A DNA stretch of 64,000 nt, from NCBI RefSeq assembly GCF_947504225.1, contig NZ_CANNGT010000003.1, forward strand, positions 294,415 through 358,414, written 5' to 3'. This DNA comes from Brumimicrobium ulvae (lineage in GTDB: Bacteria; Bacteroidota; Bacteroidia; Flavobacteriales_D; Crocinitomicaceae). The notes beneath the pieces are model-generated. The model made no database searches and was not told where the DNA came from. It saw only the letters and a program-made list of their open reading frames with translations. The translations under genes were made by a program, and so were the position numbers. Position 1 is the first letter of the stretch, and each line of letters opens with the position of its first letter. Shown one piece after another: positions 8,219-17,377 of this stretch.

Positions 8219-9316
8219 TTACACATTAAATCTAAAGTGCATTATATCTCCATCCTGGACGATGTATTCTTTTCCTTCCACACCAAACTTTCCTGCTTCT
8301 TTACATGCAGCCTCAGAGCCGTACTTCACGAAGTCTTCATACTTCATTACTTCAGCACGAATAAATCCTTTTTCGAAATCAGAGTGAATAACTCCTGCTG
8401 CTTGTGGTGCTGTAGAACCTTTCAAAACAGTCCAAGCGCGAACTTCTTTCACACCTGCAGTAAAATAAGTATCTAAGTTTAGTAATTTGTAAGCAGAGCG
8501 AATCAAACGATTTACCCCTGATTCTGTTAGTCCTAGTTCTTCCATAAACATTTGACGTTCTTCAAAGGTATCAAACTCTGTAATGTCAGCTTCTATTTGA
8601 GCTCCAATTACTAACACTTCTGCTCCTTCATCTTTGACCGCTTCCTTCACCATGTCAACGAATTTGTTACCGTCTTTTACGGAACTTTCATCCACATTAC
8701 ATAGATAAAGTACAGGTTTTACTGTAATTAAATGCAACTCTTGGACATGAGGCCATTCATTTTCATCAAATTCCATTGAGCGAACAGACTCTCCAGCTTC
8801 GAGGTGATTCTTTATGCGTTCAGCAAGTTCAAATGCTCTCTTTGCTTCTTTATCCCCTGACTTTGCAGCTCTTGCCAAACCATTCAAACGTTTTTCAACT
8901 GTTTCAAGGTCTTTCAATTGCAATTCATAGTCGATCACTTCTTTGTCTCTAATCGGATCTACTGAACCATCAACGTGAACGATATTATCATCCTCAAAAC
9001 AACGTAAAACATGGATAATTGCATCTGTTTCACGAATATTTGCTAAGAATTGATTTCCTAATCCCTCACCTTTAGAGGCACCTTTTACCAATCCAGCGAT
9101 GTCCACAATCTCCATTGTTGTTGGGACAACACGTTCTGGTTTTACAATTTCTTCTAACTTCTCTAAACGAGGATCTGGAACAGAGATAGTTCCTACGTTA
9201 GGTTCGATTGTACAAAATGGATAGTTTGCCGATTGTGCTTTCGCATTCGATAAACAGTTAAACAATGTTGACTTACCTACATTCGGCAACCCAACAATTC
9301 CACATTTTAATGCCAT
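8219..9316 (-). CDS. ychF: Redox-regulated ribosome-associated ATPase YchF (Ola1/Obg family)
   Basis: 365 aa, full length. It has P-loop GLPNVGKSTLFN, switch region YPFCTIEPNVG, DIAGLVKGASKGEG (G3), and NVDE in place of the GTPase NKxD, which explains the ATP preference of this family. A C-terminal TGS domain ends RAEVMKYEDFVKYGSEA...GDIMHFRFNV. It binds ribosomes, and roles in stress response are reported for homologues. Single gene. Confidence 0.97.
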   Translation of the reverse strand: MALKCGIVGLPNVGKSTLFNCLSNAKAQSANYPFCTIEPNVGTISVPDPRLEKLEEIVKPERVVPTTMEIVDIAGLVKGASKGEGLGNQFLANIRETDAIIHVLRCFEDDNIVHVDGSVDPIRDKEVIDYELQLKDLETVEKRLNGLARAAKSGDKEAKRAFELAERIKNHLEAGESVRSMEFDENEWPHVQELHLITVKPVLYLCNVDESSVKDGNKFVDMVKEAVKDEGAEVLVIGAQIEADITEFDTFEERQMFMEELGLTESGVNRLIRSAYKLLNLDTYFTAGVKEVRAWTVLKGSTAPQAAGVIHSDFEKGFIRAEVMKYEDFVKYGSEAACKEAGKFGVEGKEYIVQDGDIMHFRFNV

Positions 9317-9333
9317 ATGAAAAAATTTTGATG

Positions 9334-9365
9334 CAAAGATAATGCTTGCAATTGATTAAAGCCAA
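9334..9365 (-). promoter_or_regulatory. Bacteroidota promoter for ychF
   Basis: On the minus strand, TTG (9363-9365), 21 nt, then TATCTTTG (9334-9341), 17 nt before the ATG. Both elements fit the Bacteroidota primary sigma consensus. Confidence 0.6.
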
Positions 9366-9448
9366 TTTGACTTTTATATTATTGATTAAAAAAGGAAATA
9401 ATGGTAGGGGTTTAATCTGTTAGCAGTCTATAAAAAATAAATAATGAA

Positions 9449-10021
9449 TTACCTTTTATTTTCCCATTGACCTTTTTTAAAAAACACATTTCCAAATTTT
9501 TCGGAATTAAAAACGTAATAAAATGCATTAAATTTTTTCCGATATAAGGTCGGATTATCTCTAATTATATGGTGATTAGTAAGATCTGAATGTAATCTAA
9601 TTCTTTTATTGCAGTACTGTTTTTTGTTTAAGTCGAAATACCCATTAGAAAATGAAACATCAACAATTTCTTTTCTCCAAATACCTTCGCACAATCTTGA
9701 TTCAAATATCATTTTAAGCTCAGGTGTTATTTCAAATCTAAAATTTTCATATTGCCAATCGGCCTGTTTTCCTGGAAATTGATCCCTATCAATTACATAT
9801 GTCCCGTAAATATCCTTTTGGGTCAAAACAATAGGTTTAAAATACGATTGAGAAATCCATAGAGAACACGTTCCATAAATTAAAACACCCCAAAAATCAA
9901 GAAGAAATAAAAAGGTACTGTATCTTTTGAATTTACAAAGTGTAACAATCCATGTCAAAACAAGCCACCCTGACAGAGGCAATAAAACGAAGTAAAAAAA
10001 CAAAGTAATTCCCTTTTCCAT
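9449..10021 (-). CDS. Hypothetical membrane protein
   Basis: 190 aa. There are two transmembrane segments at the N-terminus (about 5-28 and 37-57), then a soluble domain without a family I recognise. The C-terminal residues NSEKFGNVFFKKGQWENKR recur almost unchanged in a broken fragment at 11647-11709, so this segment once held at least two copies of the gene. It is the last gene of the minus-strand accessory segment 9.4-14.6 kb. Confidence 0.6.
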   Translation of the reverse strand: MEKGITLFFYFVLLPLSGWLVLTWIVTLCKFKRYSTFLFLLDFWGVLIYGTCSLWISQSYFKPIVLTQKDIYGTYVIDRDQFPGKQADWQYENFRFEITPELKMIFESRLCEGIWRKEIVDVSFSNGYFDLNKKQYCNKRIRLHSDLTNHHIIRDNPTLYRKKFNAFYYVFNSEKFGNVFFKKGQWENKR

Positions 10022-10080
10022 TTTCCCTGTTAAGTATATTAGGCCTTTTTTTTTGTAACCCCCTAGTAGCCATTATTTCC

Positions 10081-10182
10081 CAAGACCTTTCCGTTAAAGG
10101 TTCTATCTAAGATACAAACATTTGATTTAAACGAAAGTGAAAACTAAAAGATTTAGATTTATGGGCGAAGGTTGTGGTATGG
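10081..10182 (-). repeat. attC-like intergenic repeat, degenerate
   Basis: The first 61 bp are identical to 13662-13722. The internal part (GATACAAACATTTGATTT) resembles the core of the attC-like sites at 49.9, 51.9 and 57.8 kb. It lies directly after the stop of the 252-aa gene (10183), where an attC would stand if the segment is an old cassette array. An ACCTTT-AACGG-AAAGGT hairpin is present at its distal end. Clear GTT/AAC core pairing is not preserved. Confidence 0.5.
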
Positions 10183-10941
10183 TTATTTAATTCGTGCGAG
10201 CATATATCTGTATGTATTTCCATTTTGAGTTGGAACTTCAAGACCGTGTAAAAAGAACTTAAACTTTTCTCCGTCTATCTCTATTTTAATTTTTCTTTTT
10301 TTTAGGTTTATTCTAATGAGTTTTTCAGTTCGATTAATAACAAAAGAATCTTCCCAACCATAGATGTTAGAAGTGAGTTCGGAACCATAGACGTCTATTT
10401 TAAATATGTCTTTTCTTAATCTCACTAATTTTATTGAACTATGAGCCATCGCCCTTGACGACTCGCGTATAGGCATGGAATATGACTGATATAAAAAGAT
10501 GGTATCTTTTATTGCGAAGTCACTTAACGAAATCAATCCACTTAAGTTATCAAACAGTGCATCATTTAATTTAGTTGGCTGAATTTTTTGAATCTTGTAG
10601 GTTTGAGTAAGACCATCTATTAAAGTGTCATTAGCTATTTCAAGTGTCTCATACAAAAACTCGTAATCTTGATAATTAACCCAAAAGTAGCATCCAAAAA
10701 TAGAGTCTTTCGAAAACGGATTGGACCTTGTTAAATTTACGTTTATCAAGCCTTTTTCATCAGTAATTTGATGTATTGGCATTGGTGCACCACTATACCC
10801 GACAGCTACAGGTAAACTACGAACTGGATTGTTAAATTCGTCAACAAATTTGATATTGATATTTATCAAATTGGATGTTTGACAAAAACTAAAACCTATA
10901 AAAGAAAATAGCAATAAGGTGATAAAAAATACACTCTTCAT
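10183..10941 (-). CDS. Hypothetical secreted protein with Ig-like N-terminal region
   Basis: 252 aa with signal peptide MKSVFFITLLLFSFIGFSFC; the terminal cysteine could also be a lipobox. Residues about 25-90 (INIKFVDEFNNPVRSLPVAV, then DEKGLINVNLT) look like the beta-sandwich of carboxypeptidase-regulatory or Ig-like domains common in Bacteroidota. The C-terminal half is unassigned. Function unknown. It is followed at once by the repeat at 10081-10182. Confidence 0.6.
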   Translation of the reverse strand: MKSVFFITLLLFSFIGFSFCQTSNLININIKFVDEFNNPVRSLPVAVGYSGAPMPIHQITDEKGLINVNLTRSNPFSKDSIFGCYFWVNYQDYEFLYETLEIANDTLIDGLTQTYKIQKIQPTKLNDALFDNLSGLISLSDFAIKDTIFLYQSYSMPIRESSRAMAHSSIKLVRLRKDIFKIDVYGSELTSNIYGWEDSFVINRTEKLIRINLKKRKIKIEIDGEKFKFFLHGLEVPTQNGNTYRYMLARIK

Positions 10942-11072
10942 AATTTATTAATTTTCAATAATACCTAAATACGGTTGTTTTGCGATTACACATACCTTTT
11001 TTCAACTAGAAAACTCAGATTTCTATGTCGTAGATTTACGAACAGCGACTTTTAGCTGTAAATAAACACATC

Positions 11073-11645
11073 TCACTTATATAAGAACTCCTTGTTATCA
11101 ATTATATAGTAATAAATACTTAGTACCTTTTCCCTAGGCAACATGGTAATCCATAATTCCAAAGTAAATAAAGTTTGATATAGTCTTGACTCTTCATCTG
11201 GATCATAATGAGGAGAGTCTTCATTCAAAACATCTGGTATTACTCCTTTCTCAATGTATGCAGTGTATTCTTGAGAAAAAGCTCTAAACTCTTCAATTTT
11301 AGCTTGTGTAGACCTACATTTAACTCTTTGAAACACTTCATAAGCTTCGACCAAAATGATGTCTGAATGATTAATGAATAAATCAGCGAAGTCATAACTA
11401 TATAAGGTATCTTGAAAATTGTAAATGAATATAAGGTCTTTTTGTGCTTGATTAAGAGTTGTGTAATCACATAGATTATAATATTCCGATATTGAATCAA
11501 TTATGATATGCTCTCTGGTTTGGGTATGCATTGAATCAATGAAGGTCTGTCTAAGTGATATTTTTTCTGGAGGACCTTGAGAAAGTCCAGTTGTCGCCAC
11601 CAGAAGAAAGGTCAATAGGTTTAAATATTTAAGCATTTTTTTCAT
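11073..11645 (-). CDS. Hypothetical secreted protein
   Basis: 190 aa with a signal peptide ending LVATTGLSQ. The remainder is rich in acidic and aromatic residues and predicted mostly helical (FADLFINHSDIILVEAYEVF, then LYQTLFTLELWITM). A distant resemblance to DMP19-type helical proteins is possible but not established. The 131 bp after its stop contain CAACCGT, similar to the core-proximal bases of the attC-like sites. Confidence 0.55.
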   Translation of the reverse strand: MKKMLKYLNLLTFLLVATTGLSQGPPEKISLRQTFIDSMHTQTREHIIIDSISEYYNLCDYTTLNQAQKDLIFIYNFQDTLYSYDFADLFINHSDIILVEAYEVFQRVKCRSTQAKIEEFRAFSQEYTAYIEKGVIPDVLNEDSPHYDPDEESRLYQTLFTLELWITMLPREKVLSIYYYIIDNKEFLYK

Positions 11646-11646
11646 T

Positions 11647-11709
11647 TTATTTTATTTTATTTTCCCATTGACCTTTTTTGAAAAACACATTTCCAAGTTT
11701 TTCAGAGTT
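11647..11709 (-). pseudogene. C-terminal remnant of a paralogue of the 9449-10021 gene
   Basis: On the minus strand the frame NSEKLGNVFFKKGQWENKIK ends at a TAA one base upstream of the next ATG (11645). Eighteen of the first 19 residues match the C-terminus of the 190-aa membrane protein at 9449-10021. The rest of the gene is gone, so this is a deletion scar joined to the start of the next gene. Confidence 0.75.
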
Positions 11710-11831
11710 AAATTAAATGTAAATCTGTAATTCAAAAGTTACATTTTTTTTTTGTGACTTTGAATAATAATCAATCGATAGGGAGGCGATGAACTATACA
11801 TAATGATATAATACCTTTTAATCACCTATTA

Positions 11832-13613
11832 TTAACTGTATAATTCTTTCAATTCAAGTTTCTTAATTCTTGACCGAATAGCACCTTTTGTCCTTTCAAA
11901 ATGTTTTGATAAATCACGAACATTTACACCTTCGCAATACATTACAGTTAATTCGTAATCAAGTTCAGTTGTCCAAGGTTTGTATGCTCCATTGTGCTTC
12001 TCTCTAATTTTCTCAATTGAGTATGCTTTTTCCTTAGGGTTATTTGACTTAGACCCTGTCCTTTCGACAACTCTTCTTTCGGACTTTTCTTCTTTGCTTT
12101 CTACACGCATCACGTGTATTCGAGAAGATTTAGGGAAGTCTTTCGGCATTAATGTTTGTGGAATATGGATGCTGTTTTTTGTCCTTGTAACGGCCACATA
12201 AAGCAGATTTATTTCCTCATTTATTTTTGATATATTTATATCTTCCGATTTCACATCTGCTTTGAGTTTTTCTAACTTTTCTTCAGAAATAAAGTCATTT
12301 ACAATTTGAATAGTATCATACTCCATCCCTTTACATCTATGAACTGTTGAAAAAATCATTTCTGCTTTTTCTTTTTCATCATTCTCCACATGTTTTGATT
12401 TGATTTTCTTTATAATACTTGGAATTTCATTTCCGTATTCTCGTACTATTTCAATCATAAGACCGAGTTGAACATCTTCTGTTTTTTCAATGTAGTCTTC
12501 TAATTCATCAAGGTCTTTCATTTCCTTGATTAATTTATCTCTAATCAATCGTTTTTTTCCATTGTAGAGATTTAGTATATCATACAAAGAGGCTCCTTCA
12601 TCTGCATAGGTGTAGGAATTAATATTTCCTTCAAAGTAAATGCGCTTTATATTCTCTTTCTCTGTTACATACTCAATAGCTTTAAGTAAAAGTCCAAGAT
12701 TAGTTCGTGCAAGAATTGCTTTTACTTTATGCTCTTTATTTTCTCCTTTTCCAGTTATAGACAAAGGTTTGTAATCGCCTAAATGATTTTTCCAATTTAA
12801 TATCCCAACTCCTAGATTAGCAACATCTTGACTAAAGCGAAAGCTTGTAGAAAGGTGGTAGGTTTTAAAATCAGCTTTTTCTAAAGAATTTACAGCGTGT
12901 CGCCATCCGTAAATTTGTTGGTGAGTATCACCAACAATTACTTTATTAGCTTTTTGCTTTAGAAAAACATCAAGCATAGCGGGGGAAGCGTCTTGACCTT
13001 CATCAAAAAGGATGTAATCATAATTCAGTTTTGGGTTAGAAAGTTGAAATTTTTTGAGATAAAAATCGTGTGTAATTTCTATTTCACCTTTATCCATTTT
13101 ACTTAATAAAAGTCGAGTTTGTGTCTCAATATAATCGTAATATGTAGTAACAAATATTTTTGCTTTATTGTCTGAAATAAGATCAAGATAATTTAAGTCT
13201 TGAATTTTCGCTTTATTACTATTGCAGAAATAAGCAATGAATTTAATTATATGGTTTGCAATGATGTATTCAGTGTGCTTTTCTCCATTGCCTTTGAGTT
13301 TTAAAAGTTCAGCCACTTCATAAGTCTTGTAGCCTTGGTGTCTGACCTTATAATTATATTTGAAAACAATATTTTTGTACGCAAGTGAATGAGCAGTTTC
13401 AACAGTAACATTTGAAAGTCCTTTTTCTTGAAATTTTTTAACTGCTTCTAATTTTACAGATTTATTAAAAGCAAGATAAAGAATTTTACTGTTTCGTGGT
13501 CGAGCCTTAGCATATTCAATCACAGTTGTAGTCTTTCCTGAACCAGCAACTGCATTAATTTTAATATTGCCGACTGAATTGATTATATCGTATTGTTCTT
13601 TTGTTAGTTCCAC
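11832..13613 (-). CDS. UvrD/Rep-like superfamily 1 helicase with C-terminal DNA-binding domain
   Basis: About 593 aa from a GTG at 13613 (a TTG at 13664 would add 17 residues that overlap the repeat). It has Walker A NAVAGSGKTTTVIEYAKA, Walker B YDYILFDEGQDASPAML, motif III VIVGDTHQQIYGWR, motif IV YHLSTSFRFSQDVA, and STVHRCKGMEYDTI with NLLYVAVTRTKN at the end of the core. The last 50 residues (WTTELDYELTVMYCEGVNV, GAIRSRIKKLEL) look like a Myb/SANT or HTH domain. Standalone helicases of this sort often occur in accessory or defence regions. Substrate is unknown. Confidence 0.85.
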   Translation of the reverse strand: MELTKEQYDIINSVGNIKINAVAGSGKTTTVIEYAKARPRNSKILYLAFNKSVKLEAVKKFQEKGLSNVTVETAHSLAYKNIVFKYNYKVRHQGYKTYEVAELLKLKGNGEKHTEYIIANHIIKFIAYFCNSNKAKIQDLNYLDLISDNKAKIFVTTYYDYIETQTRLLLSKMDKGEIEITHDFYLKKFQLSNPKLNYDYILFDEGQDASPAMLDVFLKQKANKVIVGDTHQQIYGWRHAVNSLEKADFKTYHLSTSFRFSQDVANLGVGILNWKNHLGDYKPLSITGKGENKEHKVKAILARTNLGLLLKAIEYVTEKENIKRIYFEGNINSYTYADEGASLYDILNLYNGKKRLIRDKLIKEMKDLDELEDYIEKTEDVQLGLMIEIVREYGNEIPSIIKKIKSKHVENDEKEKAEMIFSTVHRCKGMEYDTIQIVNDFISEEKLEKLKADVKSEDINISKINEEINLLYVAVTRTKNSIHIPQTLMPKDFPKSSRIHVMRVESKEEKSERRVVERTGSKSNNPKEKAYSIEKIREKHNGAYKPWTTELDYELTVMYCEGVNVRDLSKHFERTKGAIRSRIKKLELKELYS

Positions 13614-13640
13614 TTTTTTTGTTTTGTTAGTCGTAATAGG

Positions 13641-13762
13641 TTTTAACGGTTGAGCTTTTCTCAAGACCTTTCCGTTAAAGGTTCTATCTAAGATACAAAC
13701 ATTTGATTTAAACGAAAGTGAATGTTGAAGATTTTTTATAGGCTGGTCGGCACATGTTAGAA
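13641..13762 (-). repeat. attC-like intergenic repeat
   Basis: Read on the minus strand, it begins with CTAAC six bases after the hydrolase stop. It passes through GCCGACCAGCCTATAAAAA, the counterpart of the GCCGTCAGCCTGTAAAAA arm of the 57.8-kb site. The 61-bp block shared with 10081-10141 follows, and it ends with CTCAACCGTTAAAAC, an AACCGTT core like those of the 50-58 kb sites. It separates the hydrolase from the helicase. Confidence 0.55.
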
Positions 13763-13767
13763 GAATC

Positions 13768-14589
13768 TTATTTTATTTCTTTTACTAAAAAATGATTTAT
13801 GCTTTCTAGATAACCTTCTCCATAATACTTACCTGATAGTTTTGTAAAGCCTTCCAAATGATTACCCTCAAATTTCACTAACGTTCTATTTTCACTCATA
13901 TTAATCACTTTCTCGCTATCCATAGTTGTTGTGAATTCATCTTTAATTCCACTAAATAATAATATAGGTAGTTTTAAATTTGAAACCATTTGTAAGTAGC
14001 CATCACTAGACCCAGGAAGAATGATTTCTTTTCCTTTTAATTTCAAAACTTTATTTTTAATTTCCATTGGATCTAATACAAAGCCCTCACCGATTAAAAA
14101 ATCTACTTTTTCAGTTTGTAGTGCAATTGTACTAACAATTGTCCCCATAGAAAAAGAAATAACTCCCAAGTTTTTAAATTGAAGATTCCTTTTCGCCCAA
14201 CTTATTACGGTTTTTAAATCTGTTGCAAATTCGTCATAATAAAGTTGATCTGGATCAATTGCAAATGATGAACTGTTTCCAAAACCACGATAATCAAATA
14301 ATAGTACATCATAACCTACTTGACTTAATATCCCTGCTTGATTTAACCAGTAAGACATATTCCCCGAATCACCATAACAAAGAATTAGGGTCGTTCCATT
14401 TTCAATATTTGAATCCGCTTTCACCATCCACGAGTTTAGCTCCGCTTTACTATCAGAAGTTGCTATTCTATTGGTTTGATAAATTAACCCAAGGGCATCA
14501 GGTGTAGAATGATAAGTCGAGTCTGGTTTTATTCCATAACAAACTTGAATTGACCAAGTAAAAAACATTACGATTAGAATTTGTTTCAT
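13768..14589 (-). CDS. Secreted alpha/beta hydrolase
   Basis: 273 aa with a signal peptide (MKQILIVMFFTWSIQVCYG). The alpha/beta-hydrolase fold is evident: oxyanion region TLILCYGDSGNMSYW, DYRGFGNSS, nucleophile elbow ISFSMGTIV (Ser), an acid in FSGIKDEFTTTMD, and His in FEGNHLEGFTK. It probably acts as an esterase or peptidase-like enzyme in the periplasm. Substrate unknown. It is followed by the attC-like repeat at 13641-13762. Confidence 0.8.
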   Translation of the reverse strand: MKQILIVMFFTWSIQVCYGIKPDSTYHSTPDALGLIYQTNRIATSDSKAELNSWMVKADSNIENGTTLILCYGDSGNMSYWLNQAGILSQVGYDVLLFDYRGFGNSSSFAIDPDQLYYDEFATDLKTVISWAKRNLQFKNLGVISFSMGTIVSTIALQTEKVDFLIGEGFVLDPMEIKNKVLKLKGKEIILPGSSDGYLQMVSNLKLPILLFSGIKDEFTTTMDSEKVINMSENRTLVKFEGNHLEGFTKLSGKYYGEGYLESINHFLVKEIK

Positions 14590-15000
14590 TTGCTATTGTT
14601 TTAAGTTGTTACTAAGGGAGATTTGACTCTGTATCCTACAGATATCAATGTACATATTTCAGCTCTTTCGTTTTAAAAAACAGTAATTCTTTATCAGCCT
14701 AGTAGTGCAGTAATATACAGAAAAACTTCCAGACTTCCACTGAGCTATACCTTGTTTTTACGTCTAGTTCTCATTCAAAAGCCATACCTTAAATGACGAA
14801 ATGGCGGTGTTGGTTAAAGATAATAAACTTTCGGAAACCGTGAAGCGCTCTTTTCACTGAATATGGTGTTGTAAATAAAGCTTCTTAAATAGGCAAATAC
14901 GCCTTATCAAATATAATCATTTTGCTGCTTTTGTTTATTTGATGATATGAACATCTTTTTTTATACCACCCATTCAATTCACCCTGAAGGATTCGCTACA
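14590..15000. other. Gene-free stretch
   Basis: No convincing reading frame, RNA gene or repeat is seen between the hydrolase and the clpX terminator. A short hairpin GTGAA/TTCAC is present near 14850. A tRNA D-arm-like string near 14740 is not part of a tRNA. Confidence 0.4.
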
Positions 15001-15035
15001 AAAAAAGCGGCTTTGAATAATCAAAACCGCTTTTT
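15001..15035 (-). terminator. Rho-independent terminator after clpX
   Basis: Stem AAAAAGCGG / CCGCTTTTT with a few inner pairs, about 23 nt past the clpX stop and followed by a T-run on the minus strand. Confidence 0.85.
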
Positions 15036-15057
15036 AAAAATATTTATTCAAAAAATA

Positions 15058-16308
15058 TTATGCTGCATGCATCTTCGCCATTTTAGATTGTGAAAATTGC
15101 TTTTGAGCATACTCTAAAGTTACCCTGTATTCTTTAACTGGATTTTTGCTTCCAGGAATTTCATACATCGCTTCTGTAAGAATAGCTTCGCAGATTGAAC
15201 GTAAACCTCGTGCTCCTAATTGGAACTCGACAGCTTTATCTACAATGAAATCAAGTACCTCACTATCAAATTTGAAATCAATTCCATCAATTTCAAACAA
15301 TTTTACGTACTGCTTAAACAATGAGTTCTTAGGCTCTGTCAATATTCTACGCAATGCTGTTTTATCTAAAGGCTCAAGATAAGTCAAGACAGGAAAACGA
15401 CCGATCAACTCTGGAATTAAACCGAAAGATTTTAAATCTGTTGGGTTAACAAACTCCAATAGGTTGTCTTTATCGATTCTCTCTTCTTCCACATTTGCAA
15501 AACCGATCGTTTGACGATTTACACGACGTGCAATGATTTTTTCAATACCGTCAAAGGCACCTCCACAAACAAATAGAATGTTCTTTGTGTTGATTTTCAC
15601 CATCTTTTGCTCTGGGTGTTTCCTTCCTCCTTCTGGTGGAACATTTACCTCTGCTCCTTCTAGTAATTTCAACAATGCTTGCTGAACACCTTCTCCAGAA
15701 ACATCACGTGTAATTGATGGATTATCACTTTTACGTGCAATCTTATCAATTTCGTCAATAAAGATAATACCTCGTTCTGCAGCTTGAACATTGTAATCTG
15801 CCGCTTGTAACAAACGAGACAAAATACTTTCTACGTCCTCACCAACATAACCGGCTTCCGTCAATACTGTTGCATCGGCAATGCAAAATGGTACATTCAA
15901 CATTTTAGCAATTGTTTTTGCCAAGAGTGTTTTACCCGTTCCTGTTCGTCCAACCATCACAACATTCGACTTATCAATTTCGATGTCATCGTCACCGACT
16001 TTTTGATTTAAACGCTTATAATGATTATAAACAGCAACCGACAATGTTTTCTTTGCAGACAATTGCCCGATGACATATTCGTCTAGTTTTGCTTTAATTT
16101 CTGTAGGTTTTAACACATTTAAAGGAGCATCATCTCCTTCAAGTCCTACACCTCCACTGGGTATTTCTTCCTTAACTATCGATTGAGCTTGAATAATACA
16201 GTGGTCACAAATGTGTCCAGATATCCCAGCAATCAACAATCTCACCTGACTCTTTGGTCGGCCACAGAAAGAACAAGTTGTTTCTTTTTTACTCATATAT
16301 TGTGACAA
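15058..16308 (-). CDS. clpX: ATP-dependent Clp protease ATP-binding subunit ClpX
   Basis: 416 aa AAA+ unfoldase that feeds substrates to ClpP. It has an N-terminal C4 zinc-binding domain ([14 protein letters not shown]... CDHC), Walker [15 protein letters not shown], pore loop GYVGED, Walker [12 protein letters not shown], the ClpP-docking loop with IGF ([11 protein letters not shown]), and C-terminal sensor [10 protein letters not shown]. Length is normal. Here clpX is upstream of clpP in the same direction but separated by 336 bp with its own terminator on the far side, so each has its own promoter. Confidence 0.98.
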   Translation of the reverse strand: MSQYMSKKETTCSFCGRPKSQVRLLIAGISGHICDHCIIQAQSIVKEEIPSGGVGLEGDDAPLNVLKPTEIKAKLDEYVIGQLSAKKTLSVAVYNHYKRLNQKVGDDDIEIDKSNVVMVGRTGTGKTLLAKTIAKMLNVPFCIADATVLTEAGYVGEDVESILSRLLQAADYNVQAAERGIIFIDEIDKIARKSDNPSITRDVSGEGVQQALLKLLEGAEVNVPPEGGRKHPEQKMVKINTKNILFVCGGAFDGIEKIIARRVNRQTIGFANVEEERIDKDNLLEFVNPTDLKSFGLIPELIGRFPVLTYLEPLDKTALRRILTEPKNSLFKQYVKLFEIDGIDFKFDSEVLDFIVDKAVEFQLGARGLRSICEAILTEAMYEIPGSKNPVKEYRVTLEYAQKQFSQSKMAKMHAA

Positions 16309-16357
16309 AAAAGGTCAATATCGCTATCGACCTTTTGATTTATTTTTTACAAAAATA
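16309..16357 (-). promoter_or_regulatory. clpX promoter and palindromic leader
   Basis: A TATTTTTG -7 box on the minus strand (16350-16357) lies 41 nt before the clpX ATG. Between box and gene is an inverted repeat AAAAGGTC ... GACCTTTT (about 16309-16336), which would form a hairpin in the clpX leader or serve as an operator. Confidence 0.5.
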
Positions 16358-16644
16358 CGCAATTAGTAGGAGGCTACCCAATCGGAGACTTAAAATCTTA
16401 GAATAGATTTTTTAAACATACGTCTTCTTTAAAAGTATGTTCTGTAGAGATTTTCCTTACCAAAGCAAGCTTCTATAGTGGAGTTTATTGTTTCAACCTT
16501 AACCTTAGTTGGAAAATCAATACAGTAAAATCTAAAAACCCTTCTTCCACTTCGCTCTATAAGTTTAGAGTCAAGCAAAAGAAGGGCTGATTCTTAAAGG
16601 CCTTTATCCTACCTAAATTACTTCATTAGTTGATTTGGTATTTA
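16358..16644. other. Gene-free stretch with hairpins
   Basis: It holds two inverted repeats: ACATAC/GTATGT near 16417-16441, and CCCTTCTT ... AAGAAGGG near 16540-16588 with a nested CTCTA/TAGAG. The latter lies about 60 nt past the clpP stop and could act as its 3' structure. No coding frame seen. Confidence 0.35.
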
Positions 16645-17310
16645 TTATTTCTTGCGGATCAACACTTCATCCACCATACCGTATTCTTTAGCTTCATTTG
16701 AAGTCATCCAGTAATCACGATCTGAATCTTCTTCAACTTTATCAAAAGGTTTCCCTGTATGCTGCGCTATAATGTCATACAATTCTTTTTTCAATTTCAA
16801 GATTTCACGAGCTGTAATTTCAATATCAGAAGCCTGACCTTGAGCACCACCAAGCGGTTGGTGAATCATTACACGTGAATGTTTTAAAGCTGTACGCTTC
16901 CCTTCTGCTCCGGCACATAATAAAACCGCTCCCATAGAAGCTGCTAACCCTGTACAAATTGTAGCTACATCAGGTGAGATGTACTGCATTGTGTCGTAAA
17001 TCCCTAATCCTGCATAAACACTTCCTCCTGGAGAGTTTAAATAGATTTGAATGTCTTTTTTTGGATCTACAGACTCTAAAAATAACAACTGAGCGTTAAT
17101 GATATTCGCTACTTGATCGTCGATTCCAGTCCCTAGAAATATAATACGGTCCATCATCAAACGAGAAAAAACATCCATTTGCGACATATTCAATTGACGT
17201 TCTTCAATAATATATGGCGTCATGGAAGACTCAATATATTGACCTAGGTGCATGCTATTGATGCCTAAGTGTTTGGTAGCGTATTTTTTAAATTCATCTT
17301 TATTATACAT
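16645..17310 (-). CDS. clpP: ATP-dependent Clp protease proteolytic subunit
   Basis: 221 aa serine protease of the ClpXP complex. Catalytic triad motifs are present: Ser in [14 protein letters not shown], His in [18 protein letters not shown], and Asp in the C-terminal region ([19 protein letters not shown]). [15 protein letters not shown] forms the oxyanion region. A short N-terminal extension precedes the conserved PYIIEE start, as in other Flavobacteriales. Confidence 0.98.
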   Translation of the reverse strand: MYNKDEFKKYATKHLGINSMHLGQYIESSMTPYIIEERQLNMSQMDVFSRLMMDRIIFLGTGIDDQVANIINAQLLFLESVDPKKDIQIYLNSPGGSVYAGLGIYDTMQYISPDVATICTGLAASMGAVLLCAGAEGKRTALKHSRVMIHQPLGGAQGQASDIEITAREILKLKKELYDIIAQHTGKPFDKVEEDSDRDYWMTSNEAKEYGMVDEVLIRKK

Positions 17311-17377
17311 AATTCTATTTTTCTATCTAATTTCTAAAAGTTAAAACGATAAATATACAAAATTCAATTGCGAAATA

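Noticed and set aside
10081..10182. CRISPR-like direct repeat
   Set aside because: Only two copies of the 61-bp block exist, 3.6 kb apart, with no spacer array and no cas genes in the window.
14731..14752. tRNA-like string (TATAGCTCAGTGGAAG on the minus strand)
   Set aside because: Only the D-arm-like part is present. There is no TTCGAATC-type T-arm, anticodon stem or acceptor pairing nearby.
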